Assembly: GCA_937921505.1 (NCBI GenBank)
Contig: CAKZUB010000062.1
Location: 1-64,000, forward strand
Origin: an uncultured Clostridia bacterium
GTDB taxonomy: Bacteria; Bacillota; Clostridia; Lachnospirales; Cellulosilyticaceae
DNA length: 64,000 nt
Direction: 5' to 3'
In this document: piece after piece, positions 50,401 through 58,079 of the stretch
How the letters are laid out: each line of letters opens with the position of its first letter
How positions within the stretch are numbered: the stretch's first letter is position 1
The notes under the pieces: generated by a model
What the model saw: the letters and a program-made list of their open reading frames with translations, nothing else
What the model was told of the DNA's origin: nothing
The model's database searches: none
Translations under genes and position numbers: made by a program

Positions 50401-50709
50401 TGGTACATCAGTAAACTTTGTTTCTGCCGGAACTTGCGTTGGAATTCCTAGCGCCCTAACCATTGTTGCTGCTGCTTGCGCTCTGGTTAGATATCCATCC
50501 GGCTTATAAGTTCCATTTGAAAATCCTTTAATAATCTCTCGGTCTGAAAGATAATTGATGAAAGCTAGGTTTGGATCTTGTGGGTCAATATCAACAAAAT
50601 TGTTGATCATAGTATTATCCGCTGCTTGAGCATAGACGCTAAAGACTGGCAGATTAAAAATTAATACTACTATTACGAAAGCAGCTACTAAAGACTTCAT
50701 ACGAAACAT
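47464..50709 (-). CDS. S-layer-homology surface protein with propeller-like repeats
   Basis: About 1081 residues up to the UAG. Order: signal peptide (MFRMKSLVAAFVIVVLIF...VYAQA), two clear SLH domains (INYLSDREIIKGFSNGTYKP; AVEREGLLKGFPDGTFRPND) plus a weaker third, which anchor it to cell-wall polymer; a FecR-like domain near residues 210-380; a glycine-rich linker (GGGGGGGGNNG); a chitobiase-like domain (IYYTLDESTPTTSST); a cadherin-like beta-sandwich (ATLSNLTLSAGSLTPVF); six or seven repeats of about 50 residues of the form W.xVG..GF...SL.I.NG.PYIAY.D....TVKKY; and a bacterial Ig-like domain. The start is the ATG at 50709, nine bases after AGGTG. The repeats may form a beta-propeller for glycan binding (inference). 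Confidence 0.85.
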   Translation of the reverse strand: MFRMKSLVAAFVIVVLIFNLPVFSVYAQAADNTMINNFVDIDPQDPNLAFINYLSDREIIKGFSNGTYKPDGYLTRAQAAATMVRALGIPTQVPAETKFTDVPVSHWAHKVIVAVEREGLLKGFPDGTFRPNDRMTKSQAIDLILKLSGEPLPEVTIPLSDGFFTRSDMAKALAIAMTLSPATCNLPLTGELSATKGVIMVKKANETKFQTVAINKKIIINPGDSIKTDTDSLAEIVFEDGSGLLLESNLQMTINETQGLAYIGKRGKPGNTVNWLNIDLQKGKLFVFLASIMSVEEIEIDKEIPWRKGEQQDAVRVQIKMPLGTGTMKHGIGLFDASSYNSNVICNFIGQMNVTAQKQNIELKPAQIVSIFPDIKVLKADDIREKDLREFVSEKIKTFLLMRSDRAITNQALEMFYKKGVKTPPVKQRENLLEALHKAEKANTSPSIGGGGGGGGGNNGADSGSDTLMKVSKVTAVPDSRAVTAGTEVSLNTETVGANIYYTLDESTPTTSSTQYTHPIIINANTTIKAIAVKGGMINSAVEIFNYTIQGAIELSGDATLSNLTLSAGSLTPVFNPSITNYTINVANVVTSTTVTATANSAKASIDIGGTHVVDLKVGENQVTISVTAEDKTIKIYTIRIIRDVAQVDPPDLENSWIVVGERGFSEGEASLSSLYIANGIPYIAYKDKANGDRLTVKKYDGSTWLDVGEQGFTRGGVHTNSLLIDNGTPYIGYVDNYWNQRITVKKYFANQWMNVGDEGMTSSSSYDVSICLNLGILYAAYSDGGRSGRATVKKFENESWQDVGASGFSPKEAYFISLSVNNGVPYIAFQDEWRGPVEVMKYNGSDWVNVGSPKLGTETAYGITLEIFNGIPYVAYQDGDKGPLIVKKFNEGSGDWVNVTQLNFSEDTYVYGPSFKFVSPDSVYVAYRDGVRGERATVQHYNGTSWIVVGDTGFTPYRILDLSIDVHENTPYVSFRESYDGITNNPLEGRVSVMKYGVAESSAKTATPIITSLPVKSGDMDIEGTAEPNSLIMMKRGNDTWDTMAQGDGSFVVSINGDYKRLGAFDEVLITAQVPGKLIS

Positions 50710-50851
50710 ATCTTTAAACACCTCACTTTTAAAATATATTTTGAACTAAGTATCTATACTATCTTAATCTATAAATCTCCTATTTTTTTTTCTAAAAGTA
50801 TCATTATACTTTTAAAATTCATGCCTTTTTTATATAAAGATCTATCTAATC

Positions 50852-50879
50852 TAAAAAGCCCTCTAGCTTATGCTAGAGG
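50852..50879 (-). terminator. Terminator overlapping the AraC gene stop
   Basis: An 8-bp perfect stem (CCTCTAGC at 50860-50867 with 50872-50879), followed on the minus strand by GCTTTTTAG. The TAG stop of the AraC gene is inside the stem. Confidence 0.7.
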
Positions 50880-51742
50880 ACCTTTGCCATTTTTTTATAT
50901 TCAGATGGAGATAAACCCATAATTTGCTTGAAGGCTGTAGAAAAATGACTTTGACTAATAAAACCACAGCGCCCTGCCACTTCTCCTGTAGAAAGCTGAT
51001 CTTGCTTTAATAATTCCTTTGCTCTTTGAATCCTTATTCCCAATAGATATTGATACGGTGTCTGTCCTGTATAATGTTTAAATATCCTCTGGAAATGGCA
51101 GGTACTGATGTGGAAAGTACGACTTATATCTTCAACTGTGATATTGCTATTATAGTGGCCCTGCATATAATCAACTGCCCGACTAATATACTTGCTATCC
51201 CCACTGTGCTTTAAGTTATGCCTTGTCTCTTCTTCACTAATGTCTCGTAACAGCTCAACAATTAATTGTATTGAGATACTTTGAATCATGGCTGGATACT
51301 TTTCTCCATAATGACCTAGTTCATGCTTAAGCTTTTCAACAGAATCTAAGAGATTCCAGCTATAAACATTTTCTATTCTCTTAAATCTTATATTTTCCCT
51401 TCCTAGCGCTTTAAACATTGTTTCTTCAAAAAAACTTTTTTTAATTGTAATCCAGATATACTTTCCAGGTAATATACCTTTTACAGGTACAACCGATAGT
51501 TGTGTGTCTGGTTCGAGGGAAATAAGGCTACCCTTTTTAGGCTGATATTCTTTTTTTCCAATTCTTGTTATGGGAGGAGTAGATTGAAGAATAACAAAGT
51601 GGTAGTCTTCAGTGATAACTTTTAGCCCAGCAACGTATTCCTCAGGCTGAAGAATAACAATCTGATCACTCATAAAAGCTTTAGTCCTTGAGTAAATATC
51701 TTTCGAAATTCCTTCTAGCATATCATTAAAGTACTGTATCAT
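50873..51742 (-). CDS. AraC family transcriptional regulator
   Basis: About 289 residues. The N-terminal part has an AraC_binding-like barrel (FVILQSTPPITRIGKKEY, GSLISLEPDTQLSVVP), and the C-terminus carries two helix-turn-helix motifs (FHISTCHFQRIFKHYTG; CGFISQSHFSTAFKQIMG). The start is the ATG at 51742, with GGAGGGG about seven bases upstream; the ATG at 51781 is earlier but without a site. It follows the glycan operon on the same strand but is separated by a terminator, so it is its own unit. Target unknown. It ends in TAG. Confidence 0.86.
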   Translation of the reverse strand: MIQYFNDMLEGISKDIYSRTKAFMSDQIVILQPEEYVAGLKVITEDYHFVILQSTPPITRIGKKEYQPKKGSLISLEPDTQLSVVPVKGILPGKYIWITIKKSFFEETMFKALGRENIRFKRIENVYSWNLLDSVEKLKHELGHYGEKYPAMIQSISIQLIVELLRDISEEETRHNLKHSGDSKYISRAVDYMQGHYNSNITVEDISRTFHISTCHFQRIFKHYTGQTPYQYLLGIRIQRAKELLKQDQLSTGEVAGRCGFISQSHFSTAFKQIMGLSPSEYKKMAKVL

Positions 51743-51910
51743 TCTATTTTCCCCTCCATCTTTTCTCGGTTCTTTCCTCAAGCAGCCCAGTAATTCTGTA
51801 TATTATCAATTACTATACTCTATATAATATGGTGCTTAACCCTATTATATAGCAAATGTATACAAATGTTAATACTTCAATATTTATCCATAAATAGGAT
51901 TATAATTACA

Positions 51911-51950
51911 AAAGAGCTACAAGGGTTGTAATCAATCCTCATAGCTCTTT
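51911..51950 (-). terminator. Terminator at the end of the second glycan operon
   Basis: A 9-bp perfect outer stem (AAAGAGCTA at 51911-51919 with 51942-51950) with an inner stem, followed on the minus strand by TTTTG. It is about 25 bases after the enoyl-CoA hydratase-like stop. Confidence 0.6.
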
Positions 51951-51974
51951 CGTAATTATTCTTTATTTAGTACA

Positions 51975-52760
51975 CTAACTGACTGAACCATTCTTCCAGA
52001 CTGGTTTATCCCCTTCTTGATTTGCTCTGTACGCAATTGCTGCATCATCAGCTTTTAGCATGGATACTAAAATACCTATCGCATATTCAAGTTGTTTATC
52101 ATAAGATAAGTCTACAGTTTGTATATAAAGCTTTTTACACAAGGCTATAGCAGAAGGATTATTCTTAGAAATTCTTTCAGCAATCTCTATTGTCTTAGAC
52201 AAAACATCTTCTTTGGGGCAGATTAAGTTCACAAGCCCTTTTTCAAGTGCTTCCTCTGCTGTTAGTTGATCACCTAAGAAAGCTAATTGCATGGCCATTT
52301 TCTTAGGAACCGTCTGTATAGCACCCACCATCGCTATTGCAGGACCTAGTCCATGTCTGCTCTCTGGAGTAGCAAAACACGCCTCCTCACTAGCAACAGC
52401 TAAATCACATGCCTCGACTAAACTAAAGCCACCCCCAAATGCATGGCCTTGCACCGCTGCAATAACAGGTTTAGATAAGCCAGCTATTGTGCAGTGAATA
52501 CTTTTTAGTGAATCCCCAAAATCTCTTATTTCCATAGAACACTTTGTTCTAAAATCACCTAAGTTGCCACCACCACAAAAATAATCTCCAACAGAAGTTA
52601 AAATGATAGCAGTACACTCTAAGTTTCTTTCTTCTTCTTTTAATGCACTTATTATTTCTTCCATATTGGTAAAATCAAGTTTATTCATAGTCTCTGGCTG
52701 ATTGATCGTTATTATAGCAGTACTACCAACTCTTTCTTTTTTGATTGTAGTATAAGTCAT
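51975..52760 (-). CDS. Enoyl-CoA hydratase/isomerase family protein
   Basis: 261 residues of the crotonase fold. The first oxyanion-hole segment reads YFCGGGNLGDF and the second AAVQGHAFGGGFSLVEACDLAVA, followed by FATPESRHGLGPAIAMVGAI. The usual hydratase Glu pair is not obvious: the first position is in ESRHGLG and the second is unclear. Hydratase, isomerase or another crotonase activity are all open. It lies 13 bases after a glycoside hydrolase gene in a sugar operon, an unusual neighbour. The start is the ATG at 52760, with AAAGGGGGAG upstream; the ATG at 52802 lies inside the preceding gene. It ends in TAG. Confidence 0.82.
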   Translation of the reverse strand: MTYTTIKKERVGSTAIITINQPETMNKLDFTNMEEIISALKEEERNLECTAIILTSVGDYFCGGGNLGDFRTKCSMEIRDFGDSLKSIHCTIAGLSKPVIAAVQGHAFGGGFSLVEACDLAVASEEACFATPESRHGLGPAIAMVGAIQTVPKKMAMQLAFLGDQLTAEEALEKGLVNLICPKEDVLSKTIEIAERISKNNPSAIALCKKLYIQTVDLSYDKQLEYAIGILVSMLKADDAAIAYRANQEGDKPVWKNGSVS

Positions 52761-52773
52761 AGAAGCTCCCCCT

Positions 52774-54297
52774 TTAGTCTTTAATTTTAATATATAATGC
52801 ACCTATTTGACTTTCAAACGGGCATTCAAACTGATAGAGATCTTTATTAATCACATTTCTGCTTTTTTTAGGTTCTTTTACTTCAACTTTTTCACCTGTG
52901 TAGATATCTAACCAATAGGCTTCCATCTCTTTATCTCCAACTTCTACAAGGTTAAGTAAACAGTGCCATTTCACAAATAGTGCATACTCTTTACCTGGAT
53001 TTCCAAGGCAACGGATTGAATCTGACCACAGTGAAATCTCTGGGCAAGGCTTCATGTTCCACCATTCAAAGGAAGTGAAAAAGTCATAAAATGTTTTAAA
53101 ATATTTATAGCCTATAGGATCATGTTCAATATTTATAATATCCCATGCAGTATAATTATAATAATAAGCCACATACCCTCCAGCACAAGCTATATCATAG
53201 GCTCTATGCAATACTACTTCAGCAACTTGACCTATTCCATGAGTCGTATCGCCTATACCCTTAGGCCCAAATTCATAGCCAAACTCTGAGTTAAAAATCG
53301 GCCATTCTTTTTTCTTTTTCTCATATAACACATGATAGTGATGGTCATCGTGTTGTTGTGCTGTATAAAAATCAAGATTTTTGGCATATTTTTCTACTTC
53401 ATAGAATTCTTTATCATCATGGTGACTTAGAAGCCTTTTATATCCGTCCAGCCCACGTATATATTCAATTCTATTATTCATATACTCTTTATCTGTCTCA
53501 TAGTAAGCTTCTTTTGAAAAGTACCATACAACATTTGGAAAGGCTTGATATCTTGAAACAATGTATTTAAAGTATAGGTCTTCTTCAGCAGAATATTTTT
53601 CTGGCCAGTTAACCTGTTTATTATAAACTTTTAATAAAATATGTGCGTAAATGCCTTTTTCATGTAATGCATGCATAACCTTATCATAGTATTCAAAAAA
53701 CTTTAAATTCATTTGAGTATGGTCTGGCTCTTCATTCGTTCCTTCCCATAAATATAATGCTGGTGGCCCATAATTATTAGCTGGCGGTCTATCATTTGAC
53801 CATCCACATCTATGTGCATATACATTCATTATAATGCCATTAAATCCATAACTCTTTATCTTGCTTGTAAGCTTTTCAACATCATTCCCATCTGGGTTTG
53901 CCATATCTAAAGCCCATAACCAGTCACACTCATAAGCATTCATAAAATGATAGGAGCCATCTTCACACTGAAAGTGATAGGGGTTGTCTTTGCTTATAGT
54001 TAATGTGCCATGTATATTTTTATTGTGATTCTCCACACACATGATTTCACCTGATATTTCTGCTCCCTCAATATCTTCTGAATATATTTTATATTGCCAC
54101 TGTCCTAAAACATTAGGCGAGAACCTTATTATCCATAAATCTGCTCCTGCATAAAAGCCAGGTATTTGGATTTTCGCCCCACTAGCCGCACTAAAGCACG
54201 CTGTAACACTTGCCATAAAAGGATTTTCTACTTTAAACTTTCCTCTTATCTCTATTTCTATTGGTTGATATAATGCTGCTATTTTTTCTTGGAACAT
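52774..54297 (-). CDS. DUF5060/DUF4038 glycoside hydrolase-like protein
   Basis: 507 residues without a signal peptide. The N-terminal beta domain (IEIEIRGKFKVENPF..., DLWIIRFSPNVLGQWQY) resembles DUF5060. A DUF4038-type TIM barrel follows (SYHFMNAYECDWLWALDM, GFNGIIMNVYAHRCGW, YAHILLKVYNKQVNWP, PNVVWYFSKEAYYET, WPIFNSEFGYEFGPKG) and then a short C-terminal beta domain (YWLDIYTGEKVEVKEP). Characterised relatives include GH140-type apiosidases. Candidate catalytic acids are the Glu in SKEAYYE and in NSEFGYE. The exact substrate is not predictable. It belongs to an operon with a CUT1 transporter, so it works on imported oligosaccharides. Confidence 0.78.
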   Translation of the reverse strand: MFQEKIAALYQPIEIEIRGKFKVENPFMASVTACFSAASGAKIQIPGFYAGADLWIIRFSPNVLGQWQYKIYSEDIEGAEISGEIMCVENHNKNIHGTLTISKDNPYHFQCEDGSYHFMNAYECDWLWALDMANPDGNDVEKLTSKIKSYGFNGIIMNVYAHRCGWSNDRPPANNYGPPALYLWEGTNEEPDHTQMNLKFFEYYDKVMHALHEKGIYAHILLKVYNKQVNWPEKYSAEEDLYFKYIVSRYQAFPNVVWYFSKEAYYETDKEYMNNRIEYIRGLDGYKRLLSHHDDKEFYEVEKYAKNLDFYTAQQHDDHHYHVLYEKKKKEWPIFNSEFGYEFGPKGIGDTTHGIGQVAEVVLHRAYDIACAGGYVAYYYNYTAWDIINIEHDPIGYKYFKTFYDFFTSFEWWNMKPCPEISLWSDSIRCLGNPGKEYALFVKWHCLLNLVEVGDKEMEAYWLDIYTGEKVEVKEPKKSRNVINKDLYQFECPFESQIGALYIKIKD

Positions 54298-54424
54298 TGA
54301 TTTTGATCCCCTTTCTTTTTTAGTATCTAGTCAAATATTTCTTTTTTATCTATTTTATAACTGTTTTTTGAAAGAGCTGCTGCCTTTCTTGATAATTAAT
54401 GAGGTATTCAGCCATCTTACAAAC

Positions 54425-54457
54425 ATAAGGAGGAGCTTAAATAAAGCTCCTCCTTAT
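54425..54457 (-). other. Hairpin after the second CUT1 binding-protein gene
   Basis: A 14-bp perfect stem (54425-54438 with 54444-54457), about 25 bases after the binding-protein stop, with only GTTTG after it. The stem includes GGAGGAG. It is positioned like the stems at 9598 and 29472 and probably stabilises or partly terminates the message. Confidence 0.6.
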
Positions 54458-54482
54458 ATGGTTAACTCGTCTGAGCTAAATA

Positions 54483-56072
54483 CTATTTGTTGTACTCTTG
54501 TACAAACGCTGCCGCTTGTGTTTTCATTTCATCCATAATCTTGTTAAATCCTGCTGCTTCAAGTTTTTCTTTATACGTAGCTAAACCTTCTTCTGGATCT
54601 ACAAATCCAAATTCTAGTGGCACGCCATATTGGTCAATAACACCCTTTACAGCTGCAAGCTCATTTTTAACATTTTCATCATTGAAATTAAATGTTAATA
54701 AAGGATGACTTACTGTTCTAGATTTCAAACTTTCAATTAATTCAGTATATCCTGGAATTGCATCTTCTGGATGTGGAGATACTTGATACATTGAGTTTCT
54801 CCAAGGCCCCCATGTAAATGAATCACCATAGTCAGCATTTTGCGGACCTGCTTTTACAATATTTTCATTGCTTGCGTCAGCCGCTATCCAGTGTGTATCT
54901 TTTATACCACGTTGTGCTAAGAAGTTAGCTTCTTTGTCATATCTTAAGTAATCAACTACCATAAGTAATCTATCAGCATGTTTAGTTGTGGCATGAATAC
55001 CTATTCCACCACCAGCCGCAGAATACGGAAGGACTTTTTGTCCATCTGTACCATCAAATACTTCTACTTTCCAATCCGGGCGGTTTTGTCTTATGTCATT
55101 AAATATGTTATTCGCTGTACCAGGATTGTGTATTGCCATAGCTGCTTTACCATTTTTCACAGCATCCGTCATACCCAATTGATTGGTCAACATACTTTTA
55201 GGAATATATCCTGCAAGATTCCACTCTCTTATGGTTTTTAATGTTTGCATGTATTCAGGAGTATCTAATAAACTGAATATTTCCGCATTATTAGGGTCTG
55301 TAATGTTAAAGTGCGGATACGTAAATACTTTAACATTACCAGCTTGTGTCCAACCATATCTTTGAGCTGTAAGAGATTGCATGAAATATGTGTCTGATGG
55401 CAACATCAAAAATGGTGTCATATCTTTTTCATTTTCATAAACTGCTTTTAAATAAGGTGTTAAGTCCTGAATAGTTTTAATTTCTGGCACACCATACTTT
55501 TCTCTAAGGTCTCCTCTAACAATGAAGTGACGCTGATTAAATTCATCAACCATCTGTGGTACCATATAAATTTTACCATTAACCTTCACCTGATCCCATA
55601 CTTCTTGAGGTGTGTTCGCTAGTACATTTGGCGCGTATTTTGCTAAAAGATCTTCTGTGATTTCTAAGAACCCATTCTTTTGAGCTTGTGAGCCATAAAA
55701 TGCCCAGTCTGCTGCAAAGATACCATCGAAATCATCATTAGAAGCAAAAAGAAGCTGATACTTTGTGCTAAAATCACCCCATGAGATGTATTCTAATGAT
55801 AATGTACAATTAAGCTCTTCTTTTAAATCAGCATTAATGAGTTCCATTACTTTATCTCTATCATTAGATTTATCACCAACAAAGTAAAGTTTTAAGTCAA
55901 CAAACTCAGATGTATCCGGTGCTTCTGGCGTACTAGGTTTCTCTGCAGTGGCTTCTGTACTTATTGTTGGTTTTTTCTCTTCAACTACTGGCTTGCTTTT
56001 TTGGCAGCCTACTACTGACACACCCATTACTAGCATTAGCATTAACGCAACTAATTTGTAAATTTTTTTCAT
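54483..56072 (-). CDS. Extracellular solute-binding lipoprotein (LplA-like)
   Basis: About 529 residues. The signal peptide has a lipobox (VSVVGCQ), then a Glu/Lys/Thr/Pro-rich linker, then a large family 1 solute-binding domain of the long LplA/YtcQ type (FDGIFAADWAFYGSQAQKNGFLEI; KIYMVPQMVDEFNQRHFIVRGDLREKYGV-like segment; IGIHATTKHADRLLMVVDYL). It captures oligosaccharides, probably polysaccharide breakdown products, for the YtcP/LplB-like permeases encoded upstream. The start is the ATG at 56072 after GGGAGG; the ATG at 56126 is not supported. It ends in TAG. Confidence 0.9.
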   Translation of the reverse strand: MKKIYKLVALMLMLVMGVSVVGCQKSKPVVEEKKPTISTEATAEKPSTPEAPDTSEFVDLKLYFVGDKSNDRDKVMELINADLKEELNCTLSLEYISWGDFSTKYQLLFASNDDFDGIFAADWAFYGSQAQKNGFLEITEDLLAKYAPNVLANTPQEVWDQVKVNGKIYMVPQMVDEFNQRHFIVRGDLREKYGVPEIKTIQDLTPYLKAVYENEKDMTPFLMLPSDTYFMQSLTAQRYGWTQAGNVKVFTYPHFNITDPNNAEIFSLLDTPEYMQTLKTIREWNLAGYIPKSMLTNQLGMTDAVKNGKAAMAIHNPGTANNIFNDIRQNRPDWKVEVFDGTDGQKVLPYSAAGGGIGIHATTKHADRLLMVVDYLRYDKEANFLAQRGIKDTHWIAADASNENIVKAGPQNADYGDSFTWGPWRNSMYQVSPHPEDAIPGYTELIESLKSRTVSHPLLTFNFNDENVKNELAAVKGVIDQYGVPLEFGFVDPEEGLATYKEKLEAAGFNKIMDEMKTQAAAFVQEYNK

Positions 56073-56136
56073 TACTAAACCTCCCTTTTTGTATATACCT
56101 TCATAGTTTTTTATAATAATCTGCAATGATGCAGGA

Positions 56137-57024
56137 TTATCCCTTTACAGCACCGATTGTAATACCTTTAACGAAGTATTTTTGTAGAAATGGATATAAG
56201 AAAATAATTGGTCCAGTAACAACTACTGTCATAGCAAGTTTAAATGATTCTGACGGTAATTCTATAATAATGGAAGTAGCTCCCATTGAAGCCGCTTGCT
56301 TTGCAAATTGCAGACTGCTTAATAATCTATAGAGAAAGAATTGCAAAGGATATCTTGTTTCACTTTGAATAAACAGCATGGCATTGTACCAATCATTCCA
56401 ATACCTCAGTGCAATAAAAAGTCCGATGGTCGCTAAAGCAGGCTTTGTTAAAGGCAATATAATTTTCATAAAAATCGTAAACTCACTAGCTCCATCAATT
56501 TTAGCAGATTCTGAAAGTGCTTCTGGAATCTCTTGGATAAAACTTCTCATGATAATAATATAAAATACATTAAACAGCAGCGGTAAAATCATTGCTAAGT
56601 AGTTATTTTTAAGATTAAGGTATTTGTAAATCAACATATACCACGGCACTAGTCCACCACTAAATAGCGTCGTAAAGTAAAAATAAAATGAGAAAAAATT
56701 ACGTGATCTAAAGTCTTTTCTGCTTAATACAAAGCCAGTTAATGCCGTAAGAAATAGTCCTATTGCTGTACCAACTACTGTTACAAATGCCGTAACACCG
56801 TAGGCTCTTAAAATACTATCTGGTGATTTAAAAACTAATTTGTAAGCTTCCAGTGAAAAGACCTTAGGTATTAAGGTATAGCCATATTGATATATTGCAC
56901 TTTCTTTAGTAAATGATCCAGAAACAACTAAAATAAAAGGTAATACACATAATATAGCCACTGATATAATCATTAAATATCCAATAATTGAAAACAATAA
57001 ATTATCTGGTCGAATTTTTTTCAC
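56137..57024 (-). CDS. CUT1 ABC permease (YtcP/LplC-like)
   Basis: 295 residues, six membrane helices, EAA loop ESAKIDGASEFTIFMKIILP and C-terminal FVKGITIGAVKG. The start is a GTG at 57024, with GGAGG eight bases upstream. It pairs with the LplB-like permease gene, from which it is separated by about 30 bases. No ATPase gene lies in the operon. Confidence 0.92.
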   Translation of the reverse strand: MKKIRPDNLLFSIIGYLMIISVAILCVLPFILVVSGSFTKESAIYQYGYTLIPKVFSLEAYKLVFKSPDSILRAYGVTAFVTVVGTAIGLFLTALTGFVLSRKDFRSRNFFSFYFYFTTLFSGGLVPWYMLIYKYLNLKNNYLAMILPLLFNVFYIIIMRSFIQEIPEALSESAKIDGASEFTIFMKIILPLTKPALATIGLFIALRYWNDWYNAMLFIQSETRYPLQFFLYRLLSSLQFAKQAASMGATSIIIELPSESFKLAMTVVVTGPIIFLYPFLQKYFVKGITIGAVKG

Positions 57025-57055
57025 ACTACTGTCCTCCTATCCCAATAATTAGCTC

Positions 57056-57979
57056 CTAAAACAACGCATAATCTTTATTAACTCTTTTAACGATACCATT
57101 GACAAGGAGTAATGTAACACAACATAAAACAGATTGATAAATGCCAGATGCTGCAGCCATTCCAAACTCTTGTGAGAACATAAGTGATCTAAAAACAAAA
57201 GTATCAATAACGTCTGTACTATTGTAAAGCAAACCATTATTCCCAATAATTTGATAAAACAGCCCAAAGTCTCCTCTAAAAATGTTACCAATACTTAACA
57301 AAGTTAAAACAATGACTATTGGTACTATACTCGGAAGTGTTATGTATCTAATCTTTTTAAACTTATTAGCACCATCTATATCAGCTGCTTCATATAATTC
57401 TTGATCTATACCCATAATAGCTGCTAAATACACAACAGACCCATAACCTATGTTTTTCCAAGTATTAAAGAAAACAAGTATATATTTCCAAACCCACGTT
57501 GTCCCATTCATATCAACAGGCTCGAGTCCAAATCCTTTAAGTAGTACATTAAGCGTCCCATACTCATAATTAAATAAGTTATATACAAACGCTCCTACAA
57601 CAACCCAAGAAATAAAGTACGGCAGAAACATCATTGACTGTGTGAGCTTTTTAAAATATTTATTGCCAAGTTCCGATAAAAAAATCGCTATTGCAATTTG
57701 TAATGTGGTCCCAATCAATATAAAAGCAATATTATAGAGCACCGTATTCCGGGTCACAATAGCCGCTTGCCCCGACATAAAGAAAAACTTAAAATTATCA
57801 AATCCTACCCAAGGACTTCTAAAAATGCCTTTCGCATAGTCTAATCGCTTAAAAGCTAATACTATGCCAGACATGGGTAAGTATGCAAAAATAAAAAAGT
57901 ACAAAGTAGTCGGAAGCAACATGATCATCAACATCTTGTTCTTTTTCAGATCATACAATAAGTCTTTTATCACTTTCAT
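57056..57979 (-). CDS. CUT1 ABC permease (YteP/LplB-like)
   Basis: About 307 residues with six membrane helices; LPMSGIVLAFKRLDYAKGIF is the typical first periplasmic-side loop of LplB proteins, and EAADIDGANKFKKIRYITLP is the EAA loop. The start is the ATG at 57979, with GAAAGGAG upstream. A TATAAT on the minus strand at 58025-58020 may give the transporter genes their own promoter in the 100-base gap after the kinase gene. It ends in TAG. Confidence 0.92.
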   Translation of the reverse strand: MKVIKDLLYDLKKNKMLMIMLLPTTLYFFIFAYLPMSGIVLAFKRLDYAKGIFRSPWVGFDNFKFFFMSGQAAIVTRNTVLYNIAFILIGTTLQIAIAIFLSELGNKYFKKLTQSMMFLPYFISWVVVGAFVYNLFNYEYGTLNVLLKGFGLEPVDMNGTTWVWKYILVFFNTWKNIGYGSVVYLAAIMGIDQELYEAADIDGANKFKKIRYITLPSIVPIVIVLTLLSIGNIFRGDFGLFYQIIGNNGLLYNSTDVIDTFVFRSLMFSQEFGMAAASGIYQSVLCCVTLLLVNGIVKRVNKDYALF

Positions 57980-58079
57980 AGCTAATCTCCTTTCATTTTC
58001 CACTGATGTCTTTAGATATATTATAACTTGCTATAAAATCGATAGTAACATGACAAAATTTGTTTTTATAGCAAAAAAC

